Assembly: GCA_963761755.1 (NCBI GenBank)
Contig: CAVXIC010000020.1
Span: forward strand, 90,786-154,785
Direction of reading: 5' to 3'
DNA: 64,000 bases
Origin: CAJXVA01 sp963761755
Lineage (GTDB): Bacteria > Myxococcota_A > Polyangia > Nannocystales > Nannocystaceae
Program-made: the position numbers and the translations under genes
In this document: positions 1 through 8,943 of the stretch, in pieces
Position numbering within the stretch: the stretch's first letter is position 1
Layout of the letters: every line of letters begins with the position of its first letter
The notes under the pieces: model-generated
Databases searched by the model: none
What the model saw: the letters and a program-made list of their open reading frames with translations, nothing else
Told to the model about the DNA's origin: nothing

Positions 1-313
1 CGGAAACGAGAAACTCCCGCCGAGGACGGAGGTCGAGGCAAAGAGCAGGCCGATGCCGGCACCCCGCAAGACAGCGAGGGCACGGGCGCCAACGCGAGCG
101 GCCCGCCTCCAGCGGGCTGGCGAGCAGCAAGGCCCCGCAACCGAGCGGGTATAGGGCGGGGGTCCGAAGAAGCGTGGCCCCGTGAGCCCGTGGGGCACGG
201 GTCGCCACGGGAGTGGGAGTATTCGGAAGCGGCAGGTGCAGAGGGCTCGTTTCCAACCTCGACTTCGGTGACCTCGACGCAGATCCTTGCAGGAGCTGCC
301 CAACACGGAGCTG
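1..313. repeat. Long direct repeat, copy 1 (IS91 flank / ter-side segment)
   Basis: This segment matches 12404-12716 base for base as far as I can read. The match stops sharply at 313, where this copy continues into a truncated metal-operon gene and the other copy continues towards a PAP2 phosphatase gene. In the second copy the repeat lies upstream of the intact IS91-like transposase. I therefore infer that it is the ter-side end of that element or DNA co-mobilised with it, and that another IS91 copy probably lies just left of the window. No convincing gene is contained in it. Confidence 0.85.
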
Positions 314-378
314 GCCTTCTCGTCGCCGTGCAGCGCGAACACGGTCCGGTTCATGATCCCATCGACTTTCTTTCGCAT
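314..378 (-). pseudogene. Truncated gene downstream of czcA (N-terminal 22 codons)
   Basis: An ATG at 378 lies 16 bases after the czcA stop, preceded by a GAGG ribosome-binding site. It reads MRKKVDGIMNRTVFALHGDE and is then cut by the 313-base repeat. The position (last gene of a metal-efflux operon) and the good start suggest that it was a genuine fourth structural gene. Too little remains to assign a family. Beyond base 313 the frame only reads through repeat DNA. Confidence 0.5.
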
Positions 379-394
379 GTCCTCACTCCGTGGT

Positions 395-3300
395 TCAGGG
401 GCCCGTCGCGACGCCGGGTTTTTCTTCGGTGCCCGCCGCCCCCTCATGCGCGTCTCGTGAGCGGTCCTCGGGCCGGGCCGCTGCGACCCGCGCATAGATG
501 GCCGGGAGCACAAACATGGTCACGAAGGTCGCGCTGATGAGCCCGCCAATGACGACCGTCGCGAGCGGTCGTTGCACTTCCGCTCCGGCACCCGTGGCAA
601 TCGCCATCGGCAAGAACCCGATCAGGTCGGTGAGCGCCGTCATCAGCACCGGACGCAGCCGCGAGCCGGCCCCCTCGAAAGCGGCTTGGCCGGCCGGGAC
701 TCCCTCGGCCTCCAAGTCGCGGACATAGGAGATCAGCACGACGCCGTTCATCACTGCGATCCCGAACAGCGCAATGAAACCCACCCCCGCGGAGATGCTG
801 AAGGGCAGGCCCCTCACCGCCAACGCCAGCACGCCCCCAGATGCCGCAAGGGGGACGTTCAAGAAGATCAGCAAGGCGGGCCGCGCCGCGTTGAATGTTG
901 CGTACAGCAGAGCGAAGATGAGCAACAGCGCGATCGGAACCAGGATGACGAGCCGGCTCGAAGCTCGCTCTAGATTCTCGAACTGGCCGCCCCACTCGAG
1001 CACGAATCCCGACGGCATCTCGACATCGGCCCGGATTGCCTTCTTCGCCTCCGCGACGACGGACGCGATGTCTCGGCCCCTGACGTTGAGCTCCACCGTG
1101 AGCCGCCGCTGAATTCGTTCTCGACTGATCTGGGCGGCACCTGCTTCGACGTCGAGCGTCGCCAGCTCGCCAAGCGGAATCAACCGCTCTCCTACGCCGG
1201 CAATGGGGAACTGTCGGATCTTCTCGATGTCATTGCGGACCGAGGCCGGGAGGCGGACCTGGAGGGCAAACCGTTTTTGCCCCTCGAGGATCACACCCAC
1301 TCGCCTGCCTCCAAGAGACTCGACGGCGTCGAGCACGTCGTCGGCGTCGACCCCATGCCTCGCTATGGACTCCTGGTCAACGTCGATGGTCAGGATCGGC
1401 AGGCCCGACACTTGTTCGACCTTGACGTCGCTCGCACCTTCGATGCCGCTGACTGCTTCGGCGATGTCCTCCCCGACCCGAAGAAGGTCGTCGAGATCGT
1501 CGCCGAACACCTTGATCGCGATGTCCGAACGCACTCCGCTGATGAGCTCGCTGACCCGAAGTTCGATCGGCTGGGAGAAGCCGAAGGCGGCGCCAACGAT
1601 CCGTTCGTTGACGTGCTCCTCCATCGCCTCGATGAGTTCTTCCTTGGAGTCGTAGCGCCACTCGTCCCGTGGTTTGAGGATGACGAAGACATCGCTCATC
1701 TCGACCCCCATCGGGTCAGTCGCAATCTCCGGCCTTCCGGTCTTCGAAAGCACTGTTGAGACCTCCTGGTCGAACTCCCTGAGCAGTACTTGCTCCAACT
1801 GCGTCGACTGCTTGGCGGCCTCGTCGATCGAGACGGACGGCAGGCGCCAAACCTGCAATGCGATCGACCCTTCATCGAGCTTGGGGATGAACTCCGCACC
1901 CATGCGTGACCCGACGCCGACGCTTAGCACGAACAGGCCCGCCGCGATCCCCACGACCACGAGCGGGTATCGGATCGCCCTCCTCAACAGCGGGTCGTAG
2001 CCCCGTCTAGCGACCCTAACGGAGACCGTGTCTTTGTCCCGAATTCGCTTGCGGAGGAAGAAGGAGCACAACACAGGAATGACGGTGAGCGCGAGCACCA
2101 TCGAAGCGAGGAGCGCGAACATCACGGTCCACGCCATCGGACGGAACATCTTCCCTTCAATGCCGGTCAGGGTGAGGATCGGAACGTAGACCAACACGAT
2201 GATAGCTACGGAGAACGCTACGGGTCGAGCGACCTGGGTCGTGGCGCGGCGAATGTCACCCGACGGGTCGTCCGGCCCGTCGCCGCGGAGTGCCCGGACC
2301 CGCACGACGTTCTCGACCATGACGACCGCGCCATCGACGATGATGCCGAAGTCGACCGCCCCGAGACTCATCAGGTTTCCGGATACGTTGGCCTGCATCA
2401 TGCCGATGAACGCGATGAGCATCGACAGAGGGATGGCGGCGGCAACGATGATGCCGCCGCGGAGATTGCCCAGGAGCAGGAGCAGGACTGCGACGACGAG
2501 AAGTCCGCCTTCGAGGAGGTTGGACGTGACGGTCTCGATCGTCCGTTCGACGAGGTCGCTCCGGTCGTAGAAGGGCTCGATCGACACGCCCGGAGGCAAG
2601 CTCGCCTCAAGGCTCTCCAGCTTCTCTTTGATGCGCCCGACGACCTCACCGGAGTTCTGGCCCATCAGCATCATGACGATGCCTACGACCGCCTCCCCGT
2701 TGCCGTCGCGGGTCACCACTCCCTGCCGGACCATCGGGGAGAGGCGGACTTCGGCGAGGTCGCGCACGTACAGAGGCGTGCCCCCATCGTTCGTCCGAAC
2801 CACTACGTTTTCAACGTCGGTGAGAGACTCTAGGAGTGCCTGCCCCCGGATGACGACCTGCTCACGGTTTCTCTCGAGATACGCTCCGCCCGCGTTGCGG
2901 TTGTTGCGTTCGAGGGCCTCGAACAGATCGGAAAGCGGCAGTTTGTGGGCGCGCAGTGCGACCGGGTCTGGCTGAACCTCATAGGTCTTGAGCTCTCCCC
3001 CAAACGTGTTGACCTCGACGATGCCGGGGACGCTCTTGAGCTGGTATGCGACGAACCAGTCGAGAATCGTGCGGAGCTCCATCGGCGTGTAGCAGTCGGG
3101 GGTGTCCTCGGCCGTCGGGCACGCCGGATCTCCGCGAACCTCAAACTGGTAGATCTCTCCCAGCCCGGTCGAGATGGGGCCCATCTCTGGGTCCCCGTAC
3201 CCTTCGGGGATTGCCTCGCGCGCCTCCGTCAGCCGTTCCTGCACGAGCTGCCGCGCACGATAGATGTCGGTCCCCTCAAGGAACACGACGGTCACGACCG

Positions 3301-3571
3301 ACAACCCGAACTTCGAGACCGAGCGAATCTCCTCGAGGTCCGGGATGCCGGCCATGGCGGCCTCGACGGGGAAGGTCACCAGACTCTCCACCTCGATGGG
3401 TGCCAACGCCGGCGCCTTCGTCAGGATCTGCACCTGGACGTTGGTCACATCGGGAACGGCGTCGATAGGGAGCTTTCGGGCCTGCTGGACGCCGAGGGCG
3501 AACAGGACGACGCCGATGATGACGACCAGCACTCGGTTGTCGAGCGACCATTTCACGATGGTCTCGAACAT
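395..3571 (-). CDS. czcA: Heavy-metal RND efflux pump, CzcA family
   Basis: This is the inner-membrane proton-driven transporter of a tripartite metal efflux pump. At 1058 residues it has the normal length for the HME-RND family. It has one N-terminal membrane segment (about residues 12-30), two large periplasmic loops and clustered transmembrane segments at about 345-560 and 880-1040. The signature DFGIIVDGAVVMVEN at about 406-420 is the CzcA/NccA-type proton-relay motif, which favours Zn/Cd/Co/Ni over Cu/Ag. The start ATG overlaps the adaptor gene's stop (TAATG), so the two are translationally coupled. The gene is last but one in the operon, because a truncated small gene follows it. The metal actually exported cannot be read from sequence. 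Confidence 0.93.
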   Translation of the reverse strand: MFETIVKWSLDNRVLVVIIGVVLFALGVQQARKLPIDAVPDVTNVQVQILTKAPALAPIEVESLVTFPVEAAMAGIPDLEEIRSVSKFGLSVVTVVFLEGTDIYRARQLVQERLTEAREAIPEGYGDPEMGPISTGLGEIYQFEVRGDPACPTAEDTPDCYTPMELRTILDWFVAYQLKSVPGIVEVNTFGGELKTYEVQPDPVALRAHKLPLSDLFEALERNNRNAGGAYLERNREQVVIRGQALLESLTDVENVVVRTNDGGTPLYVRDLAEVRLSPMVRQGVVTRDGNGEAVVGIVMMLMGQNSGEVVGRIKEKLESLEASLPPGVSIEPFYDRSDLVERTIETVTSNLLEGGLLVVAVLLLLLGNLRGGIIVAAAIPLSMLIAFIGMMQANVSGNLMSLGAVDFGIIVDGAVVMVENVVRVRALRGDGPDDPSGDIRRATTQVARPVAFSVAIIVLVYVPILTLTGIEGKMFRPMAWTVMFALLASMVLALTVIPVLCSFFLRKRIRDKDTVSVRVARRGYDPLLRRAIRYPLVVVGIAAGLFVLSVGVGSRMGAEFIPKLDEGSIALQVWRLPSVSIDEAAKQSTQLEQVLLREFDQEVSTVLSKTGRPEIATDPMGVEMSDVFVILKPRDEWRYDSKEELIEAMEEHVNERIVGAAFGFSQPIELRVSELISGVRSDIAIKVFGDDLDDLLRVGEDIAEAVSGIEGASDVKVEQVSGLPILTIDVDQESIARHGVDADDVLDAVESLGGRRVGVILEGQKRFALQVRLPASVRNDIEKIRQFPIAGVGERLIPLGELATLDVEAGAAQISRERIQRRLTVELNVRGRDIASVVAEAKKAIRADVEMPSGFVLEWGGQFENLERASSRLVILVPIALLLIFALLYATFNAARPALLIFLNVPLAASGGVLALAVRGLPFSISAGVGFIALFGIAVMNGVVLISYVRDLEAEGVPAGQAAFEGAGSRLRPVLMTALTDLIGFLPMAIATGAGAEVQRPLATVVIGGLISATFVTMFVLPAIYARVAAARPEDRSRDAHEGAAGTEEKPGVATGP

Positions 3572-4758
3572 TACTCGTCCTCCCCGAGCTCGGATTTCAG
3601 CAACTGCCCCTTGAGCAGGAAGCTGCCGCTCGTCACCACGGTGTCCCCTGGCGCCAGGCCGTTGAGCACCTCGACGCGATCGCCGGCCCGGTCCCCCGTG
3701 TGAACGCGTCGCAGCTCGAAGCTGGTGTCGCCGACGCGCACGAAGACCGAGGGATGGTCGTCGATGATCTGGACCGCTGCGGCAGGGATCGCCAGCAGCT
3801 TGCGGGGCGCGTGTCGATGCGCTCCCTGGAGGTATGCCTCGGCGAACATCCCAGGGCGAAGCTTGCCGTCCTCGTTCGGCAAGACGACGCGCGCACGAAC
3901 GGTCCGCGTCTGTTCGTCCAACGTCGATCCGATCTGACTCACCTCACCGAGAAACCGCTCGTCTGGATATGCTCGAACTCGGATCTGGACCTGTTGACCG
4001 AGCTGTGCGAGGTGCATGTCGCGCTCGTAGACGTCGGCTTCGAGCCAGACCTCGCGGAGGTCGATGACCTCGAGCAGGGTGTCGGTCGAGGAGACGCTTT
4101 GCCCTGCAACCGCCTTCCGCGACACGACCGTGCCATCCACGGGACTCCGGAGGATGACCCGTCCACCGGTCCCCGTCGGCCCAGCGCCCAGTGTGCCTAG
4201 CAGGGCCCGTAGAGATTGCTCCTCGGCCTTGGCGACCCGGAGGACCCCCTCGGCTTCCTGGGCTTCCTTCTGCGAGGTTGCTCTGCCCTTGAGGAGACGC
4301 CTCTCTCGATCGCGGTTCTTCTGCGCGACTTCGACTCGTGCCCTCGCGGCCGTGAGGCTTGCCCGAGCCTGACCGACTTCCGGGCTGTCGAGCGTGACCA
4401 GCTCGGCACCCTTGGTCACGTCATCACCGACGTTCACGGTCACGTCGCGGACACGGCCGGTGACGAGCGGACCGACGAAGCCCGTGCGGTCCGGCGGGGC
4501 CCGGAGCTCTGCCGTGACCGACAGCGCGGGCGACAGCTCCACGACCTCTGCCTCGGCGTACTCGAGTCGAAGGGCTTCCACCGCCTCGGGGTGAAGCTGC
4601 AGTCTGTCCGGGGCCTCCCGCTCTTCGCCGCCCTCCTCCTCGCCCGCCTGCTCAGCGCCTTCCTCGTCCTCCGCCCCGCGGTCCGCGAGCGCGCAGCCAC
4701 CGAGCGCCACCAGGGCAGTGAGAGCCGCCACAATCGGTCGTGTCTTTATGAGCTTCAT
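3571..4758 (-). CDS. czcB: RND efflux periplasmic adaptor lipoprotein, CzcB family
   Basis: This is the membrane-fusion subunit that links the inner-membrane CzcA pump to the outer-membrane CzcC channel. I chose the ATG at 4758 because it opens a lipoprotein signal (MKLIKTRPIVAALTALVALG followed by Gly-Cys, lipidation Cys at residue 22) and overlaps the czcC stop by ATGA. The open frame extends further upstream but would then overlap czcC extensively. A Glu-rich acidic stretch follows the signal at about 28-48 and could bind metal or act as a flexible spacer. After it come barrel-sandwich halves around a coiled-coil hairpin (about 110-220), a beta-barrel region, and a C-terminal membrane-proximal domain ending in a TVVTSGSFLLKGQL-type tail. 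It has 395 residues. Confidence 0.92.
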   Translation of the reverse strand: MKLIKTRPIVAALTALVALGGCALADRGAEDEEGAEQAGEEEGGEEREAPDRLQLHPEAVEALRLEYAEAEVVELSPALSVTAELRAPPDRTGFVGPLVTGRVRDVTVNVGDDVTKGAELVTLDSPEVGQARASLTAARARVEVAQKNRDRERRLLKGRATSQKEAQEAEGVLRVAKAEEQSLRALLGTLGAGPTGTGGRVILRSPVDGTVVSRKAVAGQSVSSTDTLLEVIDLREVWLEADVYERDMHLAQLGQQVQIRVRAYPDERFLGEVSQIGSTLDEQTRTVRARVVLPNEDGKLRPGMFAEAYLQGAHRHAPRKLLAIPAAAVQIIDDHPSVFVRVGDTSFELRRVHTGDRAGDRVEVLNGLAPGDTVVTSGSFLLKGQLLKSELGEDE

Positions 4759-6044
4759 CTCGTTCCCTTCTCGCCCCACGACCCGACGGGCAGGCCGGCC
4801 GCGCTCTCGACAGCGGCGCGCGCCCGCGCGACGTCGAGGCGAGCCTGCACGTAGCCCAGTTGCGCCTCGAGTAACTCCCTTTGCAGCAAGACCAGCTCGA
4901 CGTACGTCACCTTGCCCTCGCTGTACTGCTCCCGCAGCAGCCGTAGATTCTCGTTCTGCGCTCTCAGCACACCCGCGTCGTAGACGGACGCGGCCTTGCT
5001 GGCCGCGATGAGACGAGCACTGCTCGCCCGGATCTCTGCCTCCGCACGGAGTTCCAGAGCCGTTGCCTCGGCACGACGGCGCTTGGTCGTCGCGCCCGCT
5101 CGCTGACGTCTCCCTCGGTTTCGATTGAGCGTAGGCAGCCAGAGGCCGACCGTCCCCAAGATGACGCTGTCTTGCTCCTCGAAGCTGTATGTTGCCCCGA
5201 GGCTCAAGTCCGGCCACGCCTGCGCGCGTGCGAGTGATTCCCCGTGAGCTGCCGCCTTCGTCCGCCGCGACGAGGCGAGAAGGTCGGGGCGTTCCTTGGC
5301 CGCCCTGGCAACGAGCTTGTCGACGCCGGGGATGTCGGCGACGCTCGGAAGGGCTCCCTTGGGAATGAGCGGGCGACTTGGGGGCATCCCGACGACCGCA
5401 GCAAGCTCAACCCGCGCAGCAACGGTGTCGGCCTCGGCAGCAAGCGTCTTGCGTCGGGCCTCCGCGACGCGGATCTTGGCCGCGTTGAGTGCCGTGGGCG
5501 AGTCCGCACCAGCGTCCACGCGAGTCTGCGCGACGTCTCTGATCCCGGCGACGAGCGCCTCGTTCTCCTTCGCGAGGCGAAGTCGCTCCTCTGCGGCGAG
5601 ACCGTCGAGGAACACCATGGCCACCAGGAGGTCGAGCCGCCTCTGGGTGTCCGCGCTGTCGTACTCCGCGGCCTCCAGCTCGTCGCGGGCTGCCCTGATT
5701 CGCTTTCGGCGTTGTCCGGCGACCTCGAAGCGCTGTCGCACGGACGCCTGGAACTGGGGCTGCAGCGCCGGCGAGCCCACCGTGCTCAGCCGCGGCCCGA
5801 GGCCGAACTGCACGTACGCGCCGTCGATGAGGAGCGCTTTGCTGGTCGTGAGATCGCCGCGCGCCTGACCGACGCCCGCCTTGGCGGACTCCAGGACGGG
5901 GCTATGCTCCCTCGCCAGCTCGAGGGCGGTGTCGAGGTCGACCGCTCTTGCTCCGGTTGGCGGTCCGGCTTTGGCCACGGACGCCTTGACGAGGAGCGCC
6001 AACACCGTCAGCGCGAGTATTTGAAAGGTTCGGTTCGTGCTCAC
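4755..6044 (-). CDS. czcC: TolC-family outer-membrane efflux channel, CzcC
   Basis: This is the outer-membrane exit duct of the metal pump. The 429-residue product has a Sec signal peptide (about residues 1-26, ending ASVAKA) followed by two outer-membrane-efflux repeats rich in long Ala/Arg/Glu helices, for example around residues 150-200 and 330-420. Its stop overlaps the czcB start (ATGA). It starts 80 bases after the small Cys-rich gene, so it is probably transcribed from the arsR promoter. Assignment as CzcC rather than CusC rests on the neighbouring CzcA type. Confidence 0.9.
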   Translation of the reverse strand: MSTNRTFQILALTVLALLVKASVAKAGPPTGARAVDLDTALELAREHSPVLESAKAGVGQARGDLTTSKALLIDGAYVQFGLGPRLSTVGSPALQPQFQASVRQRFEVAGQRRKRIRAARDELEAAEYDSADTQRRLDLLVAMVFLDGLAAEERLRLAKENEALVAGIRDVAQTRVDAGADSPTALNAAKIRVAEARRKTLAAEADTVAARVELAAVVGMPPSRPLIPKGALPSVADIPGVDKLVARAAKERPDLLASSRRTKAAAHGESLARAQAWPDLSLGATYSFEEQDSVILGTVGLWLPTLNRNRGRRQRAGATTKRRRAEATALELRAEAEIRASSARLIAASKAASVYDAGVLRAQNENLRLLREQYSEGKVTYVELVLLQRELLEAQLGYVQARLDVARARAAVESAAGLPVGSWGEKGTR

Positions 6045-6124
6045 TGTTCATCCATCCGTCGATCATCGATCACACAGGCAGCAAGGCGGTCCAGCGGACA
6101 CCTCGCCTCCTCTGGGTTTCGAGA

Positions 6125-6472
6125 TCAGCGGGGAGGATGAAAGACCCGGGGACGAAAATCCCTGGGCGAAGCTTGATGCACCACCCAAGCATGGTTGGCT
6201 GGCCTTGCGACGATAGGCTCCACGCCACCGACTGACGCCGGCCTCGTGAAACCGCTGCCGGGGCAGCAAAGACACCCGCACGGTTCGTTGTCTTGGTCGG
6301 CGGGCTCCTCACGCTCGTCTTCAGGGCTGGACTCTGCCGCCGGACCGGAAACTCCGTCCGCTGCTGACGCGTCCTCGAGACCGGCAACCGGCGAGTCACA
6401 CGCGCAAGCCTCTCGCATCGTCACGAGGGCGAGGATCACCGCAACGAGGACCGCCGCGATCCGGCCGATCAT
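6125..6472 (-). CDS. Small secreted Cys-rich protein of the metal operon
   Basis: The 115-residue product starts with a hydrophobic signal-like segment (MIGRIAAVLVAVILALVTMR) followed by an acidic Glu/Asp region and the cluster CGCLCCPG near residue 90. The combination suggests an exported metal-binding protein, but I do not recognise the family. Its start overlaps the arsR stop (ATGA), so it is translationally coupled to the repressor gene and 80 bases upstream of czcC. The Cys cluster and operon position support a periplasmic metal chaperone or sensor role only by inference. Confidence 0.6.
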   Translation of the reverse strand: MIGRIAAVLVAVILALVTMREACACDSPVAGLEDASAADGVSGPAAESSPEDEREEPADQDNEPCGCLCCPGSGFTRPASVGGVEPIVARPANHAWVVHQASPRDFRPRVFHPPR

Positions 6473-6870
6473 CGAGGCCTCCGTCCGTGTCCCAGGTGAG
6501 CGAGCGCCTCGTTGAGCATTCCCAACACGCAGCCGTCGACGGCGGAGTAGTAGACCAGTTTGCCTTCGGCGCGAAAGCGGAGGACCCCCGCGCGACGCAT
6601 GATCTGAAGGTGGTGGGAGACCGCCGAGACCGACATCTCCAGAACCTGGGCCAAGTCGCAGACGCAGAGTTCTTCGGAGGACAGGGCCAGCAAGATCTTG
6701 GCACGCGTGGGGTTGGCCACCGCCTTGAACAAATCAGCTGTGGCCAGGGCGACCTCGTCGCCGAGCAGTGACTCCCGCACACGCCGAACTCGATCCGCGT
6801 CGAAGGAGAAGACCTGACACTCCGCGCCGGGATCATCGGCTCGTGCTGTGCTGTGGTTCTCGCTCGCCAT
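6469..6870 (-). CDS. ArsR/SmtB-family metal-responsive repressor
   Basis: This is a winged-helix repressor of about 133 residues that is expected to leave DNA when it binds metal. The recognition helix region reads SVSAVSHHLQIMRRAGVL. The preceding helix carries ELCVCDL, giving Cys69 and Cys71, and an N-terminal Cys18 lies in AECQVFSFD. This is the layout of the alpha-3N Cys site of CadC/CmtR-like sensors. I chose the ATG at 6870. A TTG at 6891 would add seven residues but falls inside a palindrome that looks like the operator. It heads the czc operon. The same N-terminal pattern recurs in the truncated arsR at 7445. Confidence 0.88.
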   Translation of the reverse strand: MASENHSTARADDPGAECQVFSFDADRVRRVRESLLGDEVALATADLFKAVANPTRAKILLALSSEELCVCDLAQVLEMSVSAVSHHLQIMRRAGVLRFRAEGKLVYYSAVDGCVLGMLNEALAHLGHGRRPR

Positions 6871-6883
6871 CCTCTTATCCACG

Positions 6884-6899
6884 ACATTCAAGAGAATGT
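6884..6899. promoter_or_regulatory. Candidate ArsR operator of the czc operon
   Basis: The arms ACATTC and GAATGT flank a 4-base centre, giving an inverted repeat immediately upstream of the arsR start at 6870. Small palindromes of this type overlapping the start are typical operator positions for SmtB/ArsR repressors. Binding is inferred. Confidence 0.45.
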
Positions 6900-6958
6900 T
6901 GGATCGTTTGTCAACCGCCAGGCGTGGCCAGACTGCCGACTACGCCTAGAATGTGGCA

Positions 6959-6974
6959 TAAATAGTTGTATTTA
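6959..6974. promoter_or_regulatory. AT-rich palindrome upstream of the DUF302 gene
   Basis: The sequence TAAATA-GTTG-TATTTA is a perfect 6-base inverted repeat in an otherwise GC-rich region. It sits in the intergenic space between arsR (minus) and the DUF302 gene (plus). It could be a second operator or contain a -10 element. I see no convincing -35 partner. Confidence 0.4.
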
Positions 6975-7052
6975 CTGGATAAGTACCATGGTCATTCGCG
7001 CTTGCGTGGGCTCCTCGATCCTATATCCTCTCAAGTGTTCGAACGAGGCTCC

Positions 7053-7448
7053 ATGCAAGATCCGACGTACGCCCTGACCAAACGCCTCGCCTCCACGAGC
7101 TTCGAAGACGCTGTGCGGACCGCGACCGACGCTCTGAAACGGGAAGGCTTCGGCATCCTGACGGAGATAGACGTCAAGGAAACTCTGAAGCGAAAGCTGG
7201 ATGTGGAGTTCCGGCGCTACTTGATCCTCGGCGCCTGCAACCCGGCGCTCGCGCACCGAGCCCTGTCGGCGGAGCCGCTCATCGGCTTGCTTTTGCCATG
7301 CAACGTCGTGATTGCCGAGGAAGACGAGGGCACGACCGTCTCGATCGGCAACCCGCGGGAGATGTTCCGCATCGTCGACAACCCCGACTTGGACAACATC
7401 GTCGATGAGCTCGAAGCCAAGCTCCGACGCGTCGTTGCAGGGCTATGA
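7053..7448 (+). CDS. DUF302 family protein
   Basis: This 131-residue protein matches the DUF302 pattern: an N-terminal SFEDAVRTATDALKREGFG segment, an LGACNPALAHRAL motif near residue 65, and a central LLLPCNVVI strand. The family is often found near metal and sulfur stress genes, but its biochemical role is unknown. I chose the ATG at 7053, preceded by GAGG, instead of the earlier ATG at 6966, which overlaps the AT-rich palindrome. The stop overlaps the start of a truncated arsR (ATGA), indicating that the two formed an operon. Confidence 0.8.
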   Translation: MQDPTYALTKRLASTSFEDAVRTATDALKREGFGILTEIDVKETLKRKLDVEFRRYLILGACNPALAHRALSAEPLIGLLLPCNVVIAEEDEGTTVSIGNPREMFRIVDNPDLDNIVDELEAKLRRVVAGL

Positions 7449-7574
7449 GCGCCAAGACGGATCGAGAACGGACGGGGCGCCAGCAGGAGGGCCGCGGCAC
7501 GCCGTCGGGAGCATGCGGCGTCTTTGTCGTGGACGAAGAGCGCGTGTCCAGAGCACGCGAACACGCACTTGATC
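7445..7574 (+). pseudogene. 5' fragment of an ArsR-family repressor gene, cut by an IS91 end
   Basis: The ATG at 7445 overlaps the DUF302 stop. The first 43 codons include ACGVFVVDEERVSRAREHAL, which closely parallels AECQVFSFDADRVRRVRESL of the intact ArsR at 6469. The frame meets the IS91 terminus at 7575 and stops three codons later. The DNA-binding part is therefore missing. I infer that an ArsR regulator of the DUF302 operon was destroyed by the insertion. Confidence 0.65.
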
Positions 7575-8097
7575 GCGTTTAAGCGAAATGAAGTGGGAAA
7601 AAGCCGGGATGGAGGAGTACGGCGGGGGGCATGAGATGGCGGCGGGAGCGCAGGGGAGCGCCGGGGAGCAGCAGCGGGGTGTAGAGCGAAGCTGAGCCAG
7701 CGAGTGCCAAACCATTCAACGAGAAAACGCGCTGCGACAGGGGACCCAGACGCACGGAGTCCAACTCGCAGGCACGCCGAGACGAGCGCGGTGCGAAACG
7801 AAGCGCTGGTGGAGCGAGACTCAGTGGGCTGCGGGCGATGGAGAGAACAGCAGGAGTTGTCCGACAGGAGGGGCTCGCGGCGGCGGCCGAGCACCGCGGA
7901 GCTCGGCGGCAATCTCCTGCGGTGTGGTGACGGCCCGGATGACGCGCATGGGCCCGCAGCAGCAAGAGCCTTGGTGCCCTGATCAACACCAAACGCGGCG
8001 ATGGCGCAAAGCCCACCGAGAACGCGGCTGTTCATGCCACCGCCTTCAGATCGGCCCGCGCGTCGCGGATGATCGCCCATGACGAGTGCAGGAACAG
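7575..8097 (-). mobile_element. IS91 terminus with captured lspA/CDF fragments (partial copy A)
   Basis: This 523-base block is identical to 9064-9586 as far as I can read. It starts with the IS91-type terminus (GCGTTTAAGCGAAATG) and contains 389 bases of element end (7575-7963). After that come 24 codons of lspA (minus, ATG at 8035) and the last 66 bases of the CDF transporter gene (8032-8097). It begins exactly at the terminus and ends at an arbitrary point inside the CDF gene. That is the expected footprint of one-ended rolling-circle transposition from the second copy. No transposase is encoded in the block. Confidence 0.8.
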
Positions 8098-8255
8098 CAC
8101 GCCGTAGTACAGGACGGTGTGGGCCCGCGGCGGCGGGACGAGTGCACACAGCCGGGCGAGAAAGGTGTCGGGGGTTATCTGGGCGTAGGTGGCCCCGAAG
8201 CGATTGGGCTTCTTGAAGTGCACCCGAACCTGTCCGTCGGGGGTGCGCTGTACGT
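8098..8255 (-). pseudogene. Internal fragment of an IS91-like transposase
   Basis: The fragment reads VRVHFKKPNRFGAT then TFLARLCALVPPPRAHTVLY, matching the intact transposase (region 11116-11270) with several substitutions, so it came from a diverged copy. At 8098 its frame runs into the CDF tail of copy A, giving a chimeric open frame ending FLHSSWAIIRDARADLKAVA. It has no HUH motif or catalytic Tyr and cannot be active. Confidence 0.75.
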
Positions 8256-8451
8256 CGCCCTCTTTAAACTCTGGCTCGAAGTGTCCCACCGGATGTTGTC
8301 ACGCAGGGAGCGGAGACCGCCGGTCCGGGACCTTCTCTCTTCTTTGCAGCAGATCCGGCACCCACTCGAAATCCCGAAGCCCCCACAAAAAATCGGACAG
8401 GCTCGAGGCAGGCGTTCCGGCTCACCGGTTCGGGATCATCCTGCGTCCGTC

Positions 8452-8940
8452 TTAGCTCTTTCGCTGCCACGGCGTTCGTTGCCACTCTCCGCGCCTTGTT
8501 CCCTCTTCAATGGCGGCTACATAGTCATCCAAGAGCTGCCAAAGGAGAACGTGCTCCGGATGGACACAACGGAAGTTGAACCCCCACAGTGGGCTCTGAG
8601 GGTTCGAACTCGCAAGCCCGGTCGTAAGCATCCCGGCAAGCGGATAGTCGTCGCGGCGCCGCACAGCCAGCACCTTTCCCGGCGGGACCCGAGTCTCTTG
8701 TTTTCCACACACCTCGCATACACTGGCAGAATCCGAGTGAGCACGCGCGCGCGACATCATACGGACTCCGGTTTCATACATGGGATGTGCCTTGAGACAA
8801 CGCTCATGGAAAATCCCCGACGAGAGTTCGTATAGTCTGTCTTTTCGATTCGCTGTCAGTCCCCGCATGCTTGCCGGCCGTTCAGAAAGGAACGACTCTC
8901 CGCAAGCGTCGCAAGTTGTCCTATTCGTTACCAGGACCAT
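8452..8940 (-). CDS. Hypothetical zinc-ribbon-like protein
   Basis: The 162-residue product has Cys pairs CDACGES near residue 10 and CEVCGKQE near residue 75, plus further Cys/His in RCVHPEH, suggesting one or two zinc-binding knuckles. I do not recognise a family. Its ATG follows closely on the stop of a partial upstream gene (8944), so both belonged to one transcription unit now interrupted by the IS91 end at 9064. Base composition is less GC-rich than the czc operon, consistent with a separate origin. Confidence 0.6.
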   Translation of the reverse strand: MVLVTNRTTCDACGESFLSERPASMRGLTANRKDRLYELSSGIFHERCLKAHPMYETGVRMMSRARAHSDSASVCEVCGKQETRVPPGKVLAVRRRDDYPLAGMLTTGLASSNPQSPLWGFNFRCVHPEHVLLWQLLDDYVAAIEEGTRRGEWQRTPWQRKS

Positions 8941-8943
8941 GAT

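Noticed and set aside
7217..8149. 310-codon minus-strand frame through IS91 copy A
   Set aside because: It is a composite of the IS91 end, an lspA fragment and flanking DNA with no coherent protein. The parts are annotated separately.
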